Source: Actinostola sp. cb2023 (Eukaryota > Cnidaria > Anthozoa > Actiniaria > Actinostolidae). From it: DNA of 64,000 bases. Under the pieces are notes generated by a model. That model searched no databases and was not told the DNA's origin. It saw only the letters and a program-made list of their open reading frames with translations. This document shows positions 13,977 to 21,839 of the stretch, in pieces; within the stretch, counting starts at the first letter, position 1, and each line of letters starts with the position of its first letter. The position numbers and the translations under genes were made by a program. The DNA lies in the NCBI GenBank assembly GCA_033675265.1, contig JAUJYZ010000376.1, positions 65,001 through 129,000 of the forward strand. The letters are read 5' to 3'.

Positions 13977-16430
13977 ATTATTATTATTATTATTATTATT
14001 ATTGTTATAGTATTTTTATTATTATTATTAGGAGTTGTTCCAGGTTTAGGACTGGATTGAATGGGTACCCTGTGTTAACGGAAGGGAAGAGGAAGGTCTG
14101 GGGACGATGAGGTAACGAGAGAGGAAACATCAACCTCGTCTCCAGAGCCATCTCTTCTCGCTCTTTTCAAAATGGCGCTCGTGAAAATGGGGAGAAGAGA
14201 GGGCCCTGGGGACGAGGTTGACCCTTTCCTCTCTCGTTCCCAGACCTTCCTCTTCCCTCCGTTAACACAGGATACCCATTCAATCCAGTCCTAATCTACT
14301 GGCCCCGGTTGTACGAAAGGTGAATAGCGCTATCCACCGGATATAAAGTGGATAAAATTTATTGGATAACTGCATCAGTTTTATCCGTTGGATAAGAGTT
14401 ATCCGGTGGATAGCGCTATTCACCTTTCATGCAACCGGGGACTGGAGTCGAAGCTGGAACAACTCCAAAGAGAAAGACACTTTTTTTTTGTTTAATTGCT
14501 GGTTTGCAATACACGTCACGGCGGCCATCTTGGTTGAACTTCAACAAAAGATTGCTCATTAGTGTCTATTGTTTGTTCAACCAACATGGCCGCCGTGTTT
14601 TTATCTCTTGATTCTCAAGCGGGGATTGATTGAAAACCAAGAATTGGTTACCACAGGTAACCCACTCGAATAATGGAGTAACTTCAAGTGTGTTTCTTAT
14701 TTTAAGATTTCAGCACAAAAAGCCAAAGGCCAGTCACCATCTCTACCCCTTGTCAATCGATACAAAGAGATTAACCAGAAGATGAATGAAACCCAGTCAA
14801 TGCTTAACAGTGCTGATAAGAAAGCTCTTCAGAGTAAGTCTGTAACACCCTTCCCTCCTTCTCCCCAGACCCCCAACCCTTCCCTCCTTCTCCCCAGACC
14901 CCCAACCCTTCCCTCCTTCTCCCCAGACCCCAACCCTTCCCTCCTTCTCCCCAGACCCTTCCCTCCCCCCAACCCTTCCCTCCTTCTCCCCAGACCCCCA
15001 ACCCTTCCCTCCTTCTCCCCAGACCCCCAACCCTTCCCTCCTTCTCCCCAGACCCCCAACCCTTCCCTCCTTCTCCCCAGACCCCCAACCCTTCCCTCCT
15101 TCTCCCCAGACCCCCAACCCTTCCCTCCTTCTCCCCAGACCCCCAAACCTTCCCTCCTTCTCTCCAGACCCCCAACCCTTCCCTCCTTCTCCCCAGACCC
15201 CCAACCCTTCCCTCCTTCTCCCCAGACCCCCAACCCTTCCCTCCTTCTCCCCAGACCCCCAACCCTTCCTTCCTTCTCCCCAGACCCCCAAACCTTCCTT
15301 CCTTCTCCCCAGACCCCCAAACCTTTGCAGACAAGTTAATACGAAATATATGGCAGTTTAATAAGAAGTTTAAAATATATGGAGGTACGTTTCAGTGGCC
15401 TGGGACCGAGCGGGTATCCATAAGGGGAGGTTCCACTGTAGTTTAGACTGAGGTTTGACACAAAGATTTAAAACTATCTACAGATTACGTGTACCAGCTT
15501 ACGAGTCAGATGAAGGTGGAGCAGGCGAATGCCCAGACGGCTTTGCAAACCGGCAATAAAGTAAGAAATATTCATCAGCTCTGCGATGCTAATCGTAGGG
15601 TTCAAAAAGATTTCAGTGTTTCCATTTACTTCAGATAAAATACGTATTAAATGTATCGTCAATAACTCAGGGTTGGTTGAGTAGCGTCGGTTGCTTCAAA
15701 ATAAAACCATTTGAGAGCAGCTGTCACGATGAAGCCATTCAAGTGTTCTGACGCGATTGTGAATGGTTGAGATTAACGCTTTATGATTGGTCCAGAATAA
15801 AGCCTTTGGAATCCACCTGGCACTGAAAAAATGGCCCCATAAAAAATAATCCAATTTTCGTTGTTTTAATTCTTTTTTATTGTTTGACTTCTATTCGTCA
15901 CCAGACCGAGGCTCAACTCTGTCTTACTCGCAAGAAACTAATGCAGAATGAGGTGAGCATAAGAAGAAAAACTGTTTGAGAAAACTGTCTCTTTACATGT
16001 GACTTCTCAGTAGAACCACAGGGGGGGGGGTACTTATGGATTAAGAGTGACGGGGAGGTGCGAAAGAAGTCAAAATTAAACACCCCCCCCCCCCCCCCCC
16101 CAAATAAAAGTCCAATACGAATAAAACTCAACCCCCAAAAAGTACAGTCTATTACGTAACCCCATTTTCCCCTTGGCAAAAACGTGCTATAGCCCAAAAA
16201 AGTCCTCCAGAAAATTCGGAACCCAAAACCGTTAATTGATGGTTGTATATTTGTTATTATAGATTATCTCTCTAAAGCCAAAGCTTGGATTGAAGTGAAC
16301 AGGACCTATAGCAAATAGATAGAAAAATTGAAAGTAATTTTCGTAAAAATTTTCGTTAAATTTGGGCGAAGAATTATCAATATGGTAGTTTTGTAAGAGC
16401 ATAGAGAAAATAGTATTATGCTCCCAATAC

Positions 16431-16461
<31 letters not shown>

Positions 16462-19312
16462 GGGGGCGAACTAATCAATTGCCATCAATCTCTCTATCCA
16501 TGATGATTTCGCTCATGACCATAATGTTGAATAAAACCCACATAATCAACACATAATCTAATAAAATTATAGACAAAGCGGATGCATGTTTTCCAGTATT
16601 GCTCTATTGGCGCGAGAAGCGAGTATTTTGGTTCAGTCACCGTGAAACAAACGATTATGTTCTATCGAAATAAGGCCATTTAGTCGGTTGCTTGGATGTT
16701 AATGTTTGAAGGTCTTAATCAGGAACAAGGTTTTATACAACCCGTAATATAAAATCGGAAGACTGTGACGCCGGGGAAAAGTAGTGGTACTTGAAATCGG
16801 ACCTTTTTTGTTGACAGTGATACAGCTAGCCCGAGCATGCAAAACCATTTACCACTCAGGGGCGTAGCTAGCCTTTTTTGTTGACAGTGATACAGCTAGC
16901 CCGAGCATGCAAAACCATTTACCACTCAGGGGCGTAGCTAGCCTTTTTTGTTGACAGTGATACAGCTAGCCCGAGCATGCAAACTATTTACTACTCAGGG
17001 TCGTAGCTAGCCTTTTTTGTTGATAGTGATACAGCTATCCCGAGCATGCAAAACCATTTACCACTCAGGGTCGTAGCTAGCCTTTTTTGTTGATAGTGAT
17101 ACAGCTAGCCCGAGCATACAAAACCATTTACTACTCAGGGTCGTAGCTAGCCTTTTTTGTTGATAGTGATACAGCTAGCCCGAGCATGCAAAACCATTTA
17201 CTACTCAGGAACGTAGCTAGCCTTTTTTGTTGATAGTGATACAGCTAGCCCGAGCATGCAAAACCATTTACTACTCAGGAACGTAGCTAGCCTTTTTTGT
17301 TGATAGTGATACAGCTAGCCCGAGCATGCAAAACCATAATTTACTACTCAGGGTCGTAGCTAGCCTTTTTTTTGCTGCTATGCAAAAGTGAACCAAGGCC
17401 GCAGCAAAGGGAAAATAAGTGAGGGCACGGGTAGCGAGCGCCGTAGGCGTGAGCCGCTAAGGGGGCTTGGCATGCCCCCCAGAAACGTTTGATAATCATA
17501 ATAATCATCATCATCATCATAATTATCATCATCATCTTTATTGTGAGTGGGTTACAAATACAGCAAATACAACCTAGAAGCTCGGAAATGCTATTTCCAG
17601 CGTTCTCCAAGAGGTATTTGTGAATTACGCCTATCGCTAATTAATTCCTAAACTGTCTCAGCAAACCAAAGCATTTTGAAAAAAGTATAACACTTGCGAA
17701 TTTCGATGACTGAATCGATAATCCTTTACTTCGCGAAAGTCCCGGTCCCTAAGAATGCGCTACGAATCGTGCTCTCTGGTTTCCTTCCATATGATCGCTG
17801 CGATCGCTACGGATCGTCCAAATGTGTTCAGCGATCGTAGAGATCAAAAATTCACGCAAATGCAAAGTGCAAGAGGTTTATGTTGTGTAATACTATTCTA
17901 AGAGTGAAAATCCAAAATATTCTATTCTGAGTATAAAATGATTTGTATTGATATATTTTCATAATTTTTCACCATGACAACAATATTAACAAGTTTTAAA
18001 AGCGTGTTTCTTACATACGGTTTGCAGAATTCTACCGCTTGGAAATAGCCGATTACAAATATCAAACATGTACCCCCCCCCCCCCCTTCCCCCTCCCCCC
18101 TATTCGTAGAACCAGGCTGATGTAAATAAGCCATTTATATGTTAATTCTACTTCTTTATTTAATATTTGTTCATATTCGTTGTTTAGTATTTCTATTTAG
18201 AGTTTCTTGTTTTATCTTTTTTGTTGTTAACATTAGTTACATGTTCAGACTTATTTTGTCAATAATCACAATTGTTTATGTTGAATGTGTAACCAGCAGT
18301 CATCATGATCACTGCAACATCCTCAGTGATCAATTGTGGAAACATTTTCTCCAGCCCTGGCTGCAGCAGAGCTTCTGGAGGTTAAAGCACTATACAAAAG
18401 GCTCCTACATCATAAATTAATATGCAATATTGGATCGTAAACAACAATTATGATAATGTATACATTAAAATTTTACCAATAAACATTTTACAAAGTTGAC
18501 GCCAGAAGTAAGTAAGTAAGTAAGTAAGACTTTATTTAAAGAGGGTAACACGTGACAGTATAGAAGTAACTGATAAACTTGAAGAAGTGGGAGCCATGCT
18601 CGAGAATCCAGCTGTGCTCTTCGGCGCGGGCTCGAATGAATTAAACGTCGCCCCGCCGGGGCGATGTTTCATCCGAGCCCGCGCCGAAGAGCACCGCTGG
18701 ACTCTCGAGCATGAAGTGGGAGCTGGCCTAGCCTGAATGCTTATGAACCGTCATGCACTTCGCTCGCAACGTCACTTTTACATTCATACGCCAGAAATGT
18801 AACATTCTTAATTATCGTCTCGGTTCATGTGGGCGACAACACGTGGTCTTACATGTGGGCGAGATCGTTTGGTTATCTGATTGTTTATCCTTGTCTCTCA
18901 TTCGGTTGCTCAATTACTCAGCCAGTTAAAACCCGTGTATAAGAACCTAGGTTTTCTCAGGTTAGCGGCGAAAAAGGTTCTTATGTATTTGGTGTCTAAT
19001 GAAAATATAGGCTATTTAAAACAATGCTTGCTATTGGTCCAACAACTAGTTCAATATGGGTGTGGTCACTGAAACTATATAAATCTATAATTATTAATCA
19101 TTATTATTATTATAACAGGGAGAGGCAATTATTTGTGTAGAGTATATCAATTTTTTATTGTGAGATTACAAGAGATTTCATAGAGTTTGATTGACAGATA
19201 GACTGGTTTTATTTCATTTTTACTCGGGCCCTTCCGAAGGAAGCCCGAGTTAGAAAATACACTTTCTTTTTTTTATTTTTATTATTTTTTTTTTTTTCAG
19301 GTGAAGGAATGA
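1226..19312 (+). CDS. CC2D1: CC2D1A/CC2D1B (Lgd) orthologue, 3' part, spliced
   Basis: CC2D1/Lgd proteins bind ESCRT-III CHMP4/Shrub through DM14 domains and act in endosomal sorting and signalling; the C2 domain binds lipid. Exons that join in phase: 1226-1284, 1399-1515, 2895-2968, 3857-3912, 3990-4044, 5341-5440, 7511-7601, 8464-8607, 9558-9575, 9712-9767, 13682-13742, 14734-14833, 15484-15560, 15905-15952, 19301-19312, together 1068 nt (355 residues plus stop). The product starts inside the fourth DM14 ([14 protein letters not shown]), runs through a C2 domain ([53 protein letters not shown]) and a C-terminal helical tail ([16 protein letters not shown]). Spacing matches my recollection of human CC2D1A. 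Upstream exons lie outside the window, and position 1 begins with GTGAGT, which looks like the preceding donor. The C-terminal end is the least certain part. Confidence 0.9.
1399..1515 (+). CDS. CC2D1: CC2D1 exon, DM14-C2 linker
   Basis: Acceptor TTGTCAG, donor GTAAGTATG. It encodes [16 protein letters not shown] then [15 protein letters not shown], the conserved lead-in to the C2 domain (compare the family's RFEQRTFSVIK pattern). Phases match on both sides. Confidence 0.88.
1545..2835. repeat. CCAT/TCATT satellite in CC2D1 intron
   Basis: About 1.3 kb of CATTCATTTATCCATCCATC-type 4-bp words with higher-order units of roughly 40-100 bp. Three frames remain open, producing long I-H-P-S-rich translations that are artefacts. 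Confidence 0.95.
2895..2968 (+). CDS. CC2D1: CC2D1 exon, C2 strand 1
   Basis: Acceptor TTCATAG, donor GTATGT. It reads [18 protein letters not shown] then NIPLPS, the first C2 beta strand and the NLPxPxG turn. It lies immediately after the CCAT satellite. Confidence 0.88.
3251..3912 (+). repeat. CC2D1: Eight-copy tandem duplication of 3' splice site plus C2 exon
   Basis: Units of 84 or 78 bp (the difference is a 6-bp GTACAT in the acceptor region), order 84-84-78-84-84-78-78 and a final copy. Each unit has about 34 bp of intron end (TAATCATACAATTCTC, then CAG) and 50 bp of exon (GTTATGAACC through CCATAT). Exon copies start at 3287, 3371, 3455, 3533, 3617, 3701, 3779 and 3857. Copies look identical and both lengths are multiples of three. 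Confidence 0.95.
3857..3912 (+). CDS. CC2D1: CC2D1 exon, C2 strand 2 (last of eight tandem copies)
   Basis: It reads [19 protein letters not shown], matching the family's DVFVRFDFPYPN strand. Acceptor CTCTTCAG at 3849-3856, donor GTAAGT at 3913. Only this eighth copy carries the final six exon bases and a 5' splice site. Using its acceptor gives a normal-length C2 domain. The seven upstream copies have equivalent acceptors and would lengthen the exon in frame. Confidence 0.85.
3990..4044 (+). CDS. CC2D1: CC2D1 exon, C2 loop
   Basis: Acceptor CTTCTTCCTTTAG, donor GTGAGA. It reads [18 protein letters not shown], matching the EEAQxxKTxVIKxTxxP pattern of the family. The exon ends with one base of the following Asp codon. 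Confidence 0.88.
4130..5285. repeat. 67-bp minisatellite in CC2D1 intron, about 17 copies
   Basis: The unit contains GGGTCCTACACCCTATCATT, then CCATCCATGCCCCAAGGCCA and a pyrimidine tract CCCCATCCCTTCCTAG. The tract plus TAG resembles a 3' splice site in every copy. The real acceptor is at 5340. Confidence 0.95.
5341..5440 (+). CDS. CC2D1: CC2D1 exon, C2 middle strands
   Basis: Acceptor TTTATTACAG, donor GTGAGT. It reads [17 protein letters not shown] then [16 protein letters not shown], the conserved central C2 strands (F-K-x-x-I-x-R and K-F-E). It sits between a 67-bp minisatellite and a 15-bp minisatellite. Confidence 0.9.
5505..7465. repeat. 15-bp minisatellite in CC2D1 intron, about 130 copies
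   Basis: Unit GCAAGGAAGCGCTGA with variants GCACTAA, GTGCTGA, GCGTTGA and a 16-bp GCCGTTGA form. The left part mixes CACTAA/TGCTGA/CGCTGA types; the right part is mainly CGTTGA with CCGTTGA insertions. The multiple-of-three length keeps frames open on both strands. Confidence 0.95.
7511..7601 (+). CDS. CC2D1: CC2D1 exon, C2 strands
   Basis: Acceptor TCTTTTTCAG, donor GTAAGT. It encodes [18 protein letters not shown] then [12 protein letters not shown], matching the family's GLFKTDRVLGTAQLKL. Confidence 0.9.
7885..7960 (+). mobile_element. Retroposon 3' end with TTGAT tail
   Basis: CAAGTTTATCAGTCTGA, GTGTCACCCTC, AATAAAGTC, then (TTGAT)n. The same text recurs at 13877-13940 with an (ATT)n tail and inverted near 18519-18594 with an (AAGT)n tail. 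Confidence 0.6.
8150..8284 (+). mobile_element. Retroposon 3' end with CTAT tail
   Basis: TTTTAACGACTTTCATGTAA, GGAATTATCGTTTTTAAATA, AAGGTG, then (CTAT)n. It is nearly identical to 47800-47912, and both copies sit inside pyrimidine-rich satellites. Confidence 0.65.
8464..8607 (+). CDS. CC2D1: CC2D1 exon, last C2 strands
   Basis: Acceptor TTGTTCTCAG, donor GTAAGT, 48 complete codons. It reads [19 protein letters not shown] then [15 protein letters not shown], with the family-diagnostic GRLEVxVRIREPL and RWLVID stretches. Confidence 0.92.
8610..9550. other. CC2D1 intron, no gene
   Basis: No exon seen. 9395-9480 resembles the dispersed repeat at 14493-14640 (GTTGAACAAACAA, CCAACATGGCCACCATGACG, GCAAACCAGCAATA). 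Confidence 0.5.
9558..9575 (+). CDS. CC2D1: CC2D1 18-nt micro-exon
   Basis: Six codons (APELDV) between acceptor TTCCTTCTGCAG and donor GTAAGT. It is in phase 0 on both sides, so skipping it would keep the frame. It lies in the poorly conserved linker between the C2 domain and the C-terminal helices. Confidence 0.65.
9712..9767 (+). CDS. CC2D1: CC2D1 exon, basic linker
   Basis: Acceptor TTTTCTGTTCAG, donor GTAGGC. It reads [18 protein letters not shown] and leaves AG for the next exon, whose first base C makes Ser. Confidence 0.75.
9870..10235. repeat. 59-bp tandem repeat, about 6 copies
   Basis: Unit TTGTGCTTATGCTTGCATCA then GGCCAGTTTTCACAGTGACA and TAAGGTCTA, in the large CC2D1 intron. 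Confidence 0.92.
10236..11490. other. CC2D1 intron with dispersed repeat fragments
   Basis: No exon seen. Fragments include a GGGAAGTTATGGATCCTCG-type repeat (10590-10750) and an inverted pair containing CAGGCAGCCCA (10957-11040). The right part, TAGCCTCAGAAGCAATGG then TTGGGCTGCCTGTGG, recurs at 31405-31440. Confidence 0.5.
11490..11660. mobile_element. Palindromic MITE
   Basis: Inverted ends GTTTTCGTACGAGTGGGA and TCCCACTCGTACGAAAAC about 150 bp apart. Confidence 0.55.
11805..13628. repeat. 25-bp minisatellite in CC2D1 intron, about 70 copies
   Basis: Unit GTGAGGCCGTGATATGTGTA plus TCCCC. Partial units and indels cluster at 12115-12240, 12450-12520 and 12990-13290; the rest is nearly perfect. 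The 615-codon open frame across it is not a gene. Confidence 0.95.
13682..13742 (+). CDS. CC2D1: CC2D1 exon, C-terminal helix
   Basis: Acceptor TATCGATACAG, donor GTACGC. It reads [20 protein letters not shown] plus Q, aligning with the family's SLSVLAFDQERLERKIL segment. It lies about 50 bp after the 25-bp satellite. Confidence 0.85.
13869..14035 (+). mobile_element. Retroposon 3' end and (ATT)n tail
   Basis: CAAGTTTATCAGTTACTT, GTGTTACCCTC, AAATAAAGTCC, then about 95 bp of ATT repeats. Same family as 7885-7960. Confidence 0.6.
14049..14291. mobile_element. TA-flanked palindromic MITE
   Basis: Long inverted ends GGACTGGATTGAATGGGTA and reverse complement, pairing over about 80 bp, flanked by TA on both sides (TA at 14047-48 and 14292-93). 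Confidence 0.75.
14303..14440. mobile_element. Palindromic MITE of the GGTTGTACGAAAGG family
   Basis: Ends CCCCGGTTGTACGAAAGG and complement with inner TAGCGCTATCCACCGGATA; flanked by ACTGG (14298-14302 and 14441-14445). Related palindromes at 41630-41737 and 55781-55883. Confidence 0.7.
14493..14645. repeat. Dispersed repeat with ATGGCCGCC motifs
   Basis: Reverse-complement copy at 33910-34062, about 150 bp long. Contains two inverted GGCGGCCAT / ATGGCCGCC motifs. Confidence 0.75.
14734..14833 (+). CDS. CC2D1: CC2D1 exon, C-terminal helix
   Basis: It reads [20 protein letters not shown] then [13 protein letters not shown], then donor GTAAGT. The start is chosen at the GGCCAG acceptor (14728-14733) because it keeps the frame. 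The stronger-looking TTTCAG ending at 14713 would put the exon out of frame with the previous one. Confidence 0.75.
14855..15325. repeat. 29-bp minisatellite in CC2D1 intron, about 16 copies
   Basis: Unit CCTTCTCCCCAGACCCCCAA plus CCCTTCCCT, starting about 20 nt after the exon donor. Every unit has a pyrimidine tract ending CAG, resembling a 3' splice site. The purine/pyrimidine strand bias is near-complete. Confidence 0.95.
15484..15560 (+). CDS. CC2D1: CC2D1 exon, C-terminal helix
   Basis: Acceptor CTATCTACAG, donor GTAAGA. It reads [20 protein letters not shown] then QTGNK, with matching phases to both neighbours. This corresponds to the family's final coiled helices. Confidence 0.8.
15905..15952 (+). 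CDS. CC2D1: CC2D1 exon, near C-terminus
   Basis: Acceptor CGTCACCAG, donor GTGAGC. It reads [16 protein letters not shown], aligning with the end of human CC2D1A (KEALYRRNLVESELQ). Reading through the donor would add EVSIRRKTV and stop. Confidence 0.75.
15953..16800. other. CC2D1 intron, poly-C tracts and ATT
   Basis: No exon. G-run at 16021-16030 and a C-run of about 20 at 16083-16102 flank a short purine-rich segment; ATT microsatellite at 16432-16462. Confidence 0.5.
16802..17370. repeat. 70-bp tandem repeat, about 8 copies
   Basis: Unit CCTTTTTTGTTGACAGTGAT, ACAGCTAGCCCGAGCATGCA, AAACCATTTACCACTCAGGG, then GCGTAGCTAG. It abuts 17370-17486, which looks like the body of an element starting GGGCGTAGCTAGCC and ending GGCATGCCCCCCAG. 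Confidence 0.92.
17490..18510. other. CC2D1 last intron, possible alternative terminal exon
   Basis: Contains a CATCAT microsatellite (17500-17540) and a C-run (18073-18086). At 18355-18420 the sequence reads [20 protein letters not shown] in the frame one base off from the upstream exon, with AATAAA at about 18479. Left unassigned. Confidence 0.35.
18519..18594 (-). mobile_element. Retroposon 3' end, inverted, with AAGT tail
   Basis: (AAGT)n, GACTTTATTTAAAGAGGGTA, ACACGTGACAGTA, AACTGATAAACTTG. It matches 13877-13940 inverted and is interrupted by a 119-bp palindrome. Confidence 0.6.
18595..18713. mobile_element. 119-bp near-perfect hairpin element with 10-bp TSD
   Basis: CATGCTCGAGA at one end and TCTCGAGCATG at the other, GC-rich arms pairing over about 50 bp. 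Flanked by AAGTGGGAGC (18585-18594 and 18714-18723). Inserted in a retroposon fragment. Confidence 0.8.
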
Positions 19313-21801
19313 AGAAAAAATGCGAAGAATGCGATGTATTTGATCCTATCGAGTTTCAAGATTTCTCATCATAGATCTTCAAGCTATTAAGTTCAGGATT
19401 GTAGTTGATCATTCCACGATGAAGCTAAGGCGCGTTTGCTTTTGTTATAAATGAAACGACATCTTTCAGAGTGGGCCCACACGAATAGCCGTATGCTTTT
19501 GTCTGTGAAATGAGCCTGTTTAAAGCCCGTGTTTTATCGGCTGTTCTATAACGCCTTTCCACGAACTCGAACTCATATCCAAAAATGAATTGAGACAAAG
19601 GCGATCGAGCAAGGTCAATGTTCGAAAATCCGTGTTCTTTTCAGTAAGATGACAGTTGTAAAGTGATCCTTATCTGAGTCATACATCTATTACCGGCGAC
19701 CTAATTTTAGAACCGTTGATTTAAAACCGAATTTCCACTCTCAAAACAGGTCAGTGAACGGCAAAAATACAATCGAAATCAAAACGTCCTTAGATTTTAG
19801 GGATCCATTGCAGAAGAAGACGCTCAGTGACAAGGGAGACTATTTCGGTCGGTGACTCATAGATAAAGATCTCCGACTCTTGAAAGTACGCTGTCATACG
19901 TATTTAAGTAACGCTCCTGATAAGAACTGTAGCAAGAACAATAGGCCCGCGGCAACGGGAGCCGTTAGTAAAATCCGATGTCGAAGTGATAATTAAATTT
20001 TAGAAACCAATTTCATTGGTTTAGAGCTGTAAAGCGCCAAATTCAAATGGCTTTTCGAAAAGAACAAAATATTTACAGCAATCCAAATATCAAGACTTTG
20101 TCAGAAGCTTTGCAATTGAATTATCCATTGTATTATAAGTTTCTATGGGATTTGTATGTGGGGAAGTTCACTTTTCGGAGTTGTTTACTGCGCTGAATGG
20201 GAATGCCGAGATCTGGCTACAATCGTAGATGACATTAATGACTGAAATTGTCGTGCTATTGGAGCGGCATAAGACATGCTGCTGACAAATGAAGTCCCTG
20301 ACGTTATAAAGGCGAAGCGTTGTATACACAGAATACGTAAAGGGTACAAGAAAACTAACAAAATGCGAACAACTAAGTATGCAGGTTAATTTTTATCGAA
20401 GTAGATCGAACTTCGAACAACATTTCCTGCCGATTTATAATAAAGCGAACACACTTAGAATCAGTCAACAGGCAATCAATATTTGCCGGGAAATGTTACC
20501 TCGAGCGCGCATTATTCTACCGCCAACAAAACAATAACAAAATGTATGTTCAAAGTTTAGTTCTTCAAAGAGTTAGTTCGTCATTGGCCATGGCGACAGT
20601 GTCCATATGTGTCCAGGATATCAAAATCCGTTTGTATCAGTTTCTAGTTGGATTTCTCCATTCCCAATAGCGACGGAGCATTTGCATCACTTTATAATTC
20701 CAGCCTACGAAATTCTCATTGCACAGAAGATACCCTCACGATGAATAAATGGCCAAACAAGCAATTATCGAGAAGCAAGGGCCGGTCTTTGTGCTTTGCT
20801 TCATGTAAGGGCTATTTGATATCAGAATGTATCACCTTGTGATTTTGTTCATGTACCAGCAGGCAAAGGTCAACACGTACGCGTTCGCTCGATCTCGGCT
20901 TCAGCGCAACTCTAGCTAACTCAGCTCGAATACATCTACATCTATGTATAAAATGTTCGACTGATCAGTAGTAGTGACTAGAATTGACTAAAAGAGGCCA
21001 AAAGATCGACAAAACCAGGTAAAAGTTCTCGATTTACAAAGACGAGAAAAGCATGGCGTCGCAGCGGAATGAGTGGAATGTCCATGTGGCTGTACGCCGA
21101 ACACACTTCGATTGGTTCCCCACATACGATTCCCACGGAAATCGGCCGAATGATGGTTTGGACAATGAACTCGTGGAATATCATTAAAAATCGGAATAAA
21201 TCGGAACTTTTACGGGAAATAATCGGGAAAAAGCATTTTTAACCAATCAGAGGGCCGTATTTAATTGAATATTGGATAATTGGATTAAAATAAGCTCTTA
21301 CTGCGCAGCCGTTGCCGTAGAGCGCTACAGTTCTTATCAGGAGCGTTACTTAAACGTATTTGAGGTCACTTGAGGTCACATCTTAATCTAACAGAAGCAG
21401 CTTTTGATTTTTAATCGATAATTCCTTTCTGATTTCGAGATAAATCGAACAAGATTTTTTAATGTATAGGCAGAGACAGCAGATTGGTCGAGCTTTGTCA
21501 CATCATACTGAATAAACTGGATGTTTAAAAATACGAAGTTCTAACTCATGATGGATGTTTATTTTATTCCACGTTTGAAAAATTCAGAAGGAAAAGGAAT
21601 CGTAAAAATCGTACTTCAAAACTACATCAAAGCATTTAAGGCAAGTAAGGTCAATGTTCGTAAATCGAGATCGTATAGCCCTTCATCTGGCAGACATATA
21701 GTCTCCCTCGTCACGCAACTGTCAGTCATTGTCAGGTCTCTCCTCACGCAACTGACATTGTCCTTTTCATAAGCCCGAGTGTACGCTCATTGAGCGTCTT
21801 G
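19224..21801 (+). mobile_element. Helentron-like non-autonomous element
   Basis: The 5' end has a hairpin (TCGGGCCCTTCC, GGAAGCCCGA). The 3' end has AAGCCCGAG, then hairpin ACGCTCATTGAGCGT and CTTG. Subterminal inverted repeats followed by a 3' hairpin are the Helentron pattern. Only short ORFs. The 3' layout is shared with 58007-59613. Confidence 0.5.
19301..19312 (+). CDS. CC2D1: CC2D1 candidate terminal exon (V-K-E-stop)
   Basis: A long T-tract and CAG precede GTG AAG GAA TGA, which in phase 0 closes the protein about where the family ends. The site lies inside a Helentron-like element (19224-21801), so the end may be supplied by a transposon. Two competing last exons exist: the same acceptor read one base out of phase (to a TAG at 19371-19373), and an exon near 18355-18420 followed by AATAAA at about 18479. 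Confidence 0.4.
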   Translation: MKE

Positions 21802-21839
21802 TTATATTTATAATAAGAACCTGTTTTAAATTTAGGGTC

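Noticed and set aside
14782..15339. Proline-rich and glycine-rich long frames
   Set aside because: 29-bp satellite on either strand; only the first codons are the real CC2D1 exon, which ends at 14833.
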